Shown piece by piece: positions 11,613 to 15,505 of a stretch of 15,505 nucleotides of DNA. Made by a program: the position numbers and the translations under genes. Numbering within the stretch: position 1 is the stretch's first letter; every line of letters starts with the position of its first letter. The notes under the pieces were generated by a model, which saw only the letters and a list, made by a program, of their open reading frames with translations, had not been told where the DNA came from and ran no database searches. Location: NCBI GenBank assembly GCA_019233415.1, contig JAFAMK010000243.1:1-15505 (forward strand). The letters are read 5' to 3'. This DNA comes from Vulcanimicrobiota bacterium. Its GTDB lineage: Bacteria; Vulcanimicrobiota; Vulcanimicrobiia; Vulcanimicrobiales; Vulcanimicrobiaceae.

Positions 11613-14249
11613 CTAAGGATTCGGATAATGTGACTCGTCGCCGTAGGGCACGAACAAGGTGTGCTCCGGCTGGAACCGCAGCTTGATCGTCCCGACCTTC
11701 CCGTTCCGGTGCTTCGCGATGATCAGCTCGGTCGCATCCGGCTCGGGCGAGGTCTCTTTGTTGTAGTAGACGTCCCTATACAAAAACGTAACGATATCCG
11801 CCTCTTGCTCGATCGCCCCCGAGTTGTGGGTCAGGACGTCGTCGGCGCAAAAATTATGGAGGTCACCGACGGTCAGGTCATAGACCGGCTCCATCCCCTG
11901 CTCCTCGACCGAGACGATCGGGTCCCACAGAACGTCCGAGGTCGCCAGGACGTCCAGGAACTCGTCGTCGAGCCGTTCGGCGATCCGAGCGCACGTTTCC
12001 CGGGACATCGCCTGGCCCTGGTCGCGCCAGCCGAGCGCGGCATGCGAGAGGCCGCGTTGCGCCCGCAGCGCGCCGACGCGGAGGTTGATCTCGAGCGGGA
12101 TGCGATCGAACTGGCCCGCATCGTTGCGCTTCTCCGGCTCGACCTTCGCCGCCGCGCGGGCGTGCTTCTCGCCCACGAAGCCGATCCGCTCCATGAACGC
12201 GCAGACCGCGCTGCGCTGCATGAGCATCACTGACCACAGAGCGGTCGTCTTCGTCCGGAATCCACCGATGTTGCGCGCATCGCTCTTGATGGTCGCGTTG
12301 ATGCCGAGCCGGAGCAGCAGATGCTGCACGTCGCGGGCTAAGCCCTCGCTGATCGTTGCGAGCTTCACGGTGACGCGGGACGATGTCGCGCTTCGCGTCA
12401 GGCAGCCGTCGGCATGAAAGAGCCCGCGCAGGAACGCGGCGACGGTCTCGTCCGACTGCGAGAACATCGCCGACGGTACGCGTTTCCGCGCTCCAGTCTT
12501 CTTCCAGATGCCGAGGCCGCGCAACCACGTCGTCAACGGGTTCTTGCCTGCCCCGCACAGAGCGCCAGTCGTGAGCACGACCCGCAGCGCCGTCGTTCCG
12601 GCACGCTCCGGTTTGACGTTCGGGCGCAGCCCGAACTCCGAAGCCCCGAGCGCAGCAACGCAGTCGGCGTCCTCGCGAGTCGCGACGGTGACAGCTGCGC
12701 TGCCACCGAGATGGCCGTCGCCGATCAGCCAACCCAAGAGGAGCGCCCTTCTCGGCGAGATTGAGATTTCGCTCGTCGTCGATGGCGCGACGTAGGTCCG
12801 CGGTACGGCGATCGACCGGCCAGCGGTGAGGTCGCGGAGTTCGGACCAGCCGGAGACCGTCAAGAAGCGGTGACCAGCGGTGCAGCGGATGACGCGGCCG
12901 CTCTTCGTCGTTACGCGGTAGACAGGCTGTTCGCCGACCTTCCACGAGTCGACGATCGGGCGGCGCACGAGGCGGAGCTGCTCGTCGACTGCCCAGACGT
13001 CGAACCGGCGTTGCGTTTCGACGATCTCGCGCATCGGGACGCGTTCGCCCGTTTCCGCGTTCGTCACCAGCGCGTCGCCGGCCAGGCAGTCGCGCAGGTC
13101 GGACAACAAGGGCCGTTTGTCGGCGCGGGTTTCTACGGCGCGGTTGAGTTGGGCGAGGGCGATGACGGGGATTTCGAGGTCTTTTGCCGTGGCTTTGAGA
13201 GTGCGGCAGATCTCGGAGAGCTCTTCGTTGCGGTTGACGACCTTGCCGAGGGTCGCGGGACGGACGAGCTGGAGGTAGTCGATGAAGACGCAGGCGAGGC
13301 CGTGGGCCGATTTGAGGCGGCGCAGGCGGGAGCGGATTTCCGTGACGGTCACGGCGCCGGCATCGTCGAGATAGATCGGGAGTTCGTGGAGAACGCCCAT
13401 CGCGTGGCCGATCTTCTCCCAGTCGCGGTCGGCGATCGCGCCGCGGCGGAGCTTCGAGGCGTCGAGCTTCGCTTCGGACGAGAGGAGGCGCTCGACGAGC
13501 TCCTGCTTCGTCATTTCCAGCGAGAAGACGGCGATGGGGCGCTTCTCGTCCTTCGCGGCGGCGACGGCCATGTTCAGCGCGAGCGAGGTCTTGCCCATCG
13601 CCGGGCGCGCAGCGAGGATGACGAGGTTTCCGGGCTGCCAGCCCGCCGTGTAGTCGTCGATGTCGCGGAAGCCGGAGGTGACGCCGGTGCGGTCGCCCTT
13701 CTGCTCGTGGCGCCGCTCGAGCGACTGGAACACACCGAGCAGCAGCGACGGCACGGCGGCGAACGCGTTGTGGTCGCTGCGGTTGCCGACCTCGTAGACG
13801 ACCTGCTCGGCGCGGTCGATCGCGGCGGGGACGTCGTCCTCCGATTCGTAGCCGAGCTGCGTGACCTGCGTGCCGGCGTGGATCAGCCCGCGCAACGTTG
13901 ACTTTTCGCGCACGATGCGCGCGTAGTACTCGGCCGACGCGGCGGTCGGGACCGTGTCCATCAGCGAACCGAGGTATGCGAGCCCGCCGATCTTGTCGAG
14001 CATTCCGCGGTTCTTCAGCTCCTCGGCGAGCGCAACTTTGTCGAGCGGTTCGCCGCGTTCGTACAGCGCGTAGAGCGCGAGATAGATCGTCTCGTGCAGC
14101 GACGCGTAGAAATCCGACGGCTGGACGATCTCGCTGACCGTCGCCATCATCTCCTTGTCGACCAGGATCGAGCCGAGCAGCGCCATCTCCGCTTCGAGAT
14201 TGCTCGGCGGGATGCGGTCGACGGCGGAGACGAACGGGACGACGTTCAC
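11613..14249 (-). CDS. dnaB: Replicative DNA helicase DnaB precursor, containing an intein
   Basis: 878-aa precursor of the hexameric 5'-3' helicase that unwinds DNA at the replication fork. The extein is 456 aa after removal of the intein, normal for DnaB. The N-terminal primase-binding domain starts IPPSNLEAEMALLGSILVD (13-31). The RecA-like domain has Walker A ARPAMGKTS (214-222), EMTKQELVERLLS (245-257), Walker B VFIDYLQL (321-328), ALAQLNRAVE (364-373) and, after the intein, SGAIEQEADIVTFLYRD and IIAKHRNGKVGTIKLRF (arginine-finger region). Start GTG 14249 overlaps the stop of the upstream Lon-type protease by 4 nt (GTGA). The VOC gene follows with no gap. The intein must splice out for function, as it separates conserved motifs. 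Confidence 0.96.
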   Translation of the reverse strand: MNVVPFVSAVDRIPPSNLEAEMALLGSILVDKEMMATVSEIVQPSDFYASLHETIYLALYALYERGEPLDKVALAEELKNRGMLDKIGGLAYLGSLMDTVPTAASAEYYARIVREKSTLRGLIHAGTQVTQLGYESEDDVPAAIDRAEQVVYEVGNRSDHNAFAAVPSLLLGVFQSLERRHEQKGDRTGVTSGFRDIDDYTAGWQPGNLVILAARPAMGKTSLALNMAVAAAKDEKRPIAVFSLEMTKQELVERLLSSEAKLDASKLRRGAIADRDWEKIGHAMGVLHELPIYLDDAGAVTVTEIRSRLRRLKSAHGLACVFIDYLQLVRPATLGKVVNRNEELSEICRTLKATAKDLEIPVIALAQLNRAVETRADKRPLLSDLRDCLAGDALVTNAETGERVPMREIVETQRRFDVWAVDEQLRLVRRPIVDSWKVGEQPVYRVTTKSGRVIRCTAGHRFLTVSGWSELRDLTAGRSIAVPRTYVAPSTTSEISISPRRALLLGWLIGDGHLGGSAAVTVATREDADCVAALGASEFGLRPNVKPERAGTTALRVVLTTGALCGAGKNPLTTWLRGLGIWKKTGARKRVPSAMFSQSDETVAAFLRGLFHADGCLTRSATSSRVTVKLATISEGLARDVQHLLLRLGINATIKSDARNIGGFRTKTTALWSVMLMQRSAVCAFMERIGFVGEKHARAAAKVEPEKRNDAGQFDRIPLEINLRVGALRAQRGLSHAALGWRDQGQAMSRETCARIAERLDDEFLDVLATSDVLWDPIVSVEEQGMEPVYDLTVGDLHNFCADDVLTHNSGAIEQEADIVTFLYRDVYYNKETSPEPDATELIIAKHRNGKVGTIKLRFQPEHTLFVPYGDESHYPNP
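11823..13088 (-). mobile_element. DnaB intein with LAGLIDADG homing endonuclease domain
   Basis: 422 codons in frame, precursor residues 388-809. Intein residue 1 is Cys (block A CLAGDALV). Block B is CTAGHRFLT with Thr70 and His73. The LAGLIDADG endonuclease has both motifs with acidic residues intact: LLLGWLIGDGHL (Asp124) and FLRGLFHADGCL (Asp227). Block F is VYDLTVGDLHNF (402-413) and block G is DVLTHN (417-422), ending His-Asn, followed by Ser as the C-extein +1 residue. All residues needed for splicing are present, and the endonuclease looks active. The joined extein would read SDLRDSGAIEQEAD. The junction is between Asp and Ser, two residues before the Gly/Ser junction I recall for known DnaB inteins at this loop. 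Confidence 0.94.
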
Positions 14250-15505
14250 CGGGAAGCTTTCGGACGAGACCGGCGCGCCGGTAGCGGCGGCGCGGGTACA
14301 CGCAAGCCGAGCGCGGCGAGCGCTTCCGCGACGGTTCCGACGCTGACGACGGCAATCCCCTCCGGCGTCGCTTCGATCTCTTTCACATTTTCGCGCGGAA
14401 CGAGAATGGCTCGCATCCCCGCCTGGCGTGCGGCGTAGAGTTTCTCCACAATTCCACCGACGGCGCGCACGTTGCCGGCGAGTGACACCTCGCCCGTCAC
14501 CGCGACGTCCTGTGGCAGCGGGACGTGCGTGAGCGCGCTGTAGAGCGCCAGGAAGAAGGCGAGCCCGGCCGATGGGCCGTCGATGTTCCCGCCGCCGACG
14601 ACGTTCACGTGCAGGTCGTGGTCGGCGGGATCGAGCCCGGCGATCGCGCGGATCACCGAAGTCGCGTTGAAGACCGCGTCGCGCGCCATCGAGCCGGCGG
14701 TGTCGTTGAAGCGCACCGTCCCCTTGCGCTTCTCGCGCGCGGGGAACGCCGCCGCCTCGACCTCGACGATCGAGCCGACGTACTGGATCACGCCCAGGCC
14801 GTGCGCCTTGCCGACTTCCTTCACGCGGCGCGCGCGCGCCGGCGTGTGCTGCACGATGCGGCCGGCCTGCACGACTTCGAGTACGTCCTCTTCGCGCACG
14901 GTCGCGCCGCGCGTGCCGCCGGCGCGTTCGAGCGCGTGACCGTAGGCGTCGGCGAGAATCTGCACCGCTTTGCGGCCTTCGATCGTGTACGACGCGACGA
15001 GGTCGGGGACGCGGCGCGCGACCTTCGTGCCGAGCCGCGCCGCTGCTTCGGACACGATTCGCGCGACCTGCGCTTGCGTGAGCGGCTCGAAATAGACCGC
15101 CGCGCAGCGCGAGCGGATCGCCGCGTCGATCGCGTCGGGATCGCGCGTCGTCGCGCCGATCAGCACGAAGTCGGCCGGCGCGCCGTCGCGGAAGAGCTTC
15201 TTCACGTACGCAGGGACGTTCGGGTCGTGCTCGTCGTAGTACGACGACTCGAACGTAACGCGTTTATCTTCGAGCACTTTCAGCAATCGCGTCTGCATCG
15301 CGGCGTCCATCTCGCCGATTTCATCAATGAACAGCACGCCGCCGTGTGCGCGCGTCACCAGGCCCAGCTTCGGCTCCGGAACCGCGCTGTCGGCGAAGTC
15401 GCGCCGCGCGCCCTGGTAGATCGGGTCGTGCACGCTGCCCAGCAGCGGGTTCGTCGTCTCGCGGTGGTCCCAGCGCAGCGTCGTTCCGGCCGCCTCGACG
15501 AACGG
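14246..15505 (-). CDS. Lon-family AAA+ serine protease, LonB/LonC-type, partial (N-terminus off the right edge)
   Basis: 419 C-terminal residues of an ATP-dependent protease. The visible AAA+ part includes TNPLLGSVHDPIYQGARRDF, the Walker B GGVLFIDEIGEMD, sensor-1 FVLIGATTRDP and the sensor/arginine-finger region IRSRCAAVYFEPL. The S16 protease domain has the catalytic Ser in GGGNIDGPSAG (codon 14570-14572) and the Lys in GGIVEKLYAARQAG (codon 14441-14443), so the Ser-Lys dyad is intact. The sequence style matches the Bacillus LonB/LonC group rather than classical LonA. Walker A and the start are outside the window. The reading frame is open to base 15505; the GTG at 15433 is internal. The stop overlaps the dnaB GTG start (GTGA). 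Lon-type protease followed by dnaB is an order I recall from Firmicutes, often behind rplI. Confidence 0.92.
   Translation of the reverse strand, partial: PFVEAAGTTLRWDHRETTNPLLGSVHDPIYQGARRDFADSAVPEPKLGLVTRAHGGVLFIDEIGEMDAAMQTRLLKVLEDKRVTFESSYYDEHDPNVPAYVKKLFRDGAPADFVLIGATTRDPDAIDAAIRSRCAAVYFEPLTQAQVARIVSEAAARLGTKVARRVPDLVASYTIEGRKAVQILADAYGHALERAGGTRGATVREEDVLEVVQAGRIVQHTPARARRVKEVGKAHGLGVIQYVGSIVEVEAAAFPAREKRKGTVRFNDTAGSMARDAVFNATSVIRAIAGLDPADHDLHVNVVGGGNIDGPSAGLAFFLALYSALTHVPLPQDVAVTGEVSLAGNVRAVGGIVEKLYAARQAGMRAILVPRENVKEIEATPEGIAVVSVGTVAEALAALGLRVPAPPLPARRSRPKASR

Noticed and set aside
11823..13088. Intein region as a degraded or mini-intein
   Set aside because: Both LAGLIDADG motifs keep their aspartates, and blocks A, B, F and G are complete, so it reads as a full-length, probably functional intein.
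11878..14355. Alternative long minus-strand frame overlapping dnaB
   Set aside because: Arg/Pro-rich out-of-frame translation of dnaB; the true frame carries all DnaB and intein motifs.

Overview
The window is high-GC bacterial chromosome with tightly packed genes. Many junctions are 4-nt stop/start overlaps (ATGA or GTGA), and GTG and TTG starts are frequent. No plasmid, phage, IS, CRISPR, tRNA or rRNA is visible. The order Lon-family protease then dnaB, the Bacillus-style Lon, and promoters whose -10 lies 6-7 nt before the start codon (leaderless mRNAs) suggest a high-GC Terrabacteria-type organism such as Eremiobacterota/Vulcanimicrobiota, Actinomycetota or Chloroflexota. The phylum cannot be settled by eye.

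Region 1 (1-2267, minus strand) is a homoserine-branch module: metX (homoserine O-acetyltransferase), then hom (homoserine dehydrogenase, cut by the left edge). Each gene is preceded by what looks like a complete ribosome-mediated attenuator: a promoter, a leaderless leader-peptide ORF, an antiterminator strand inside that ORF, and a GC-rich terminator with a T tract. The metX leader has four Met codons in 20 residues. The hom leader has the run TTTMTITTT (seven Thr and one Ile in nine residues). Both terminators share the same 10-bp stem core. This is the most interesting content of the window.

Region 2 (2218-6080, plus strand) is a four-gene efflux operon: a TetR repressor with a palindromic operator inside its own promoter, an HlyD-type periplasmic adaptor lipoprotein, an ABC ATPase and an ABC-2 permease. 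All three junctions overlap by 4 nt. It is divergent from metX.

Region 3 (6064-8971, minus strand) holds a small protein of unknown function with a TTG start, a 527-aa uncharacterised protein with a ThuA/GATase1-like look, and a YncE-like beta-propeller protein.

Region 4 (9001-10530, plus strand) holds a gamma-carbonic-anhydrase-like hexapeptide protein lacking one zinc-ligand His. It is followed in the same frame, across a single TAG, by a YeiH-family membrane transporter.

Region 5 (10509-15505, minus strand) reads from right to left: a Lon-family protease (5' end off the window), dnaB interrupted by a 422-residue LAGLIDADG intein, a VOC-fold protein and a PuuD-like class I glutamine amidotransferase hydrolase. 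These four look like one operon.
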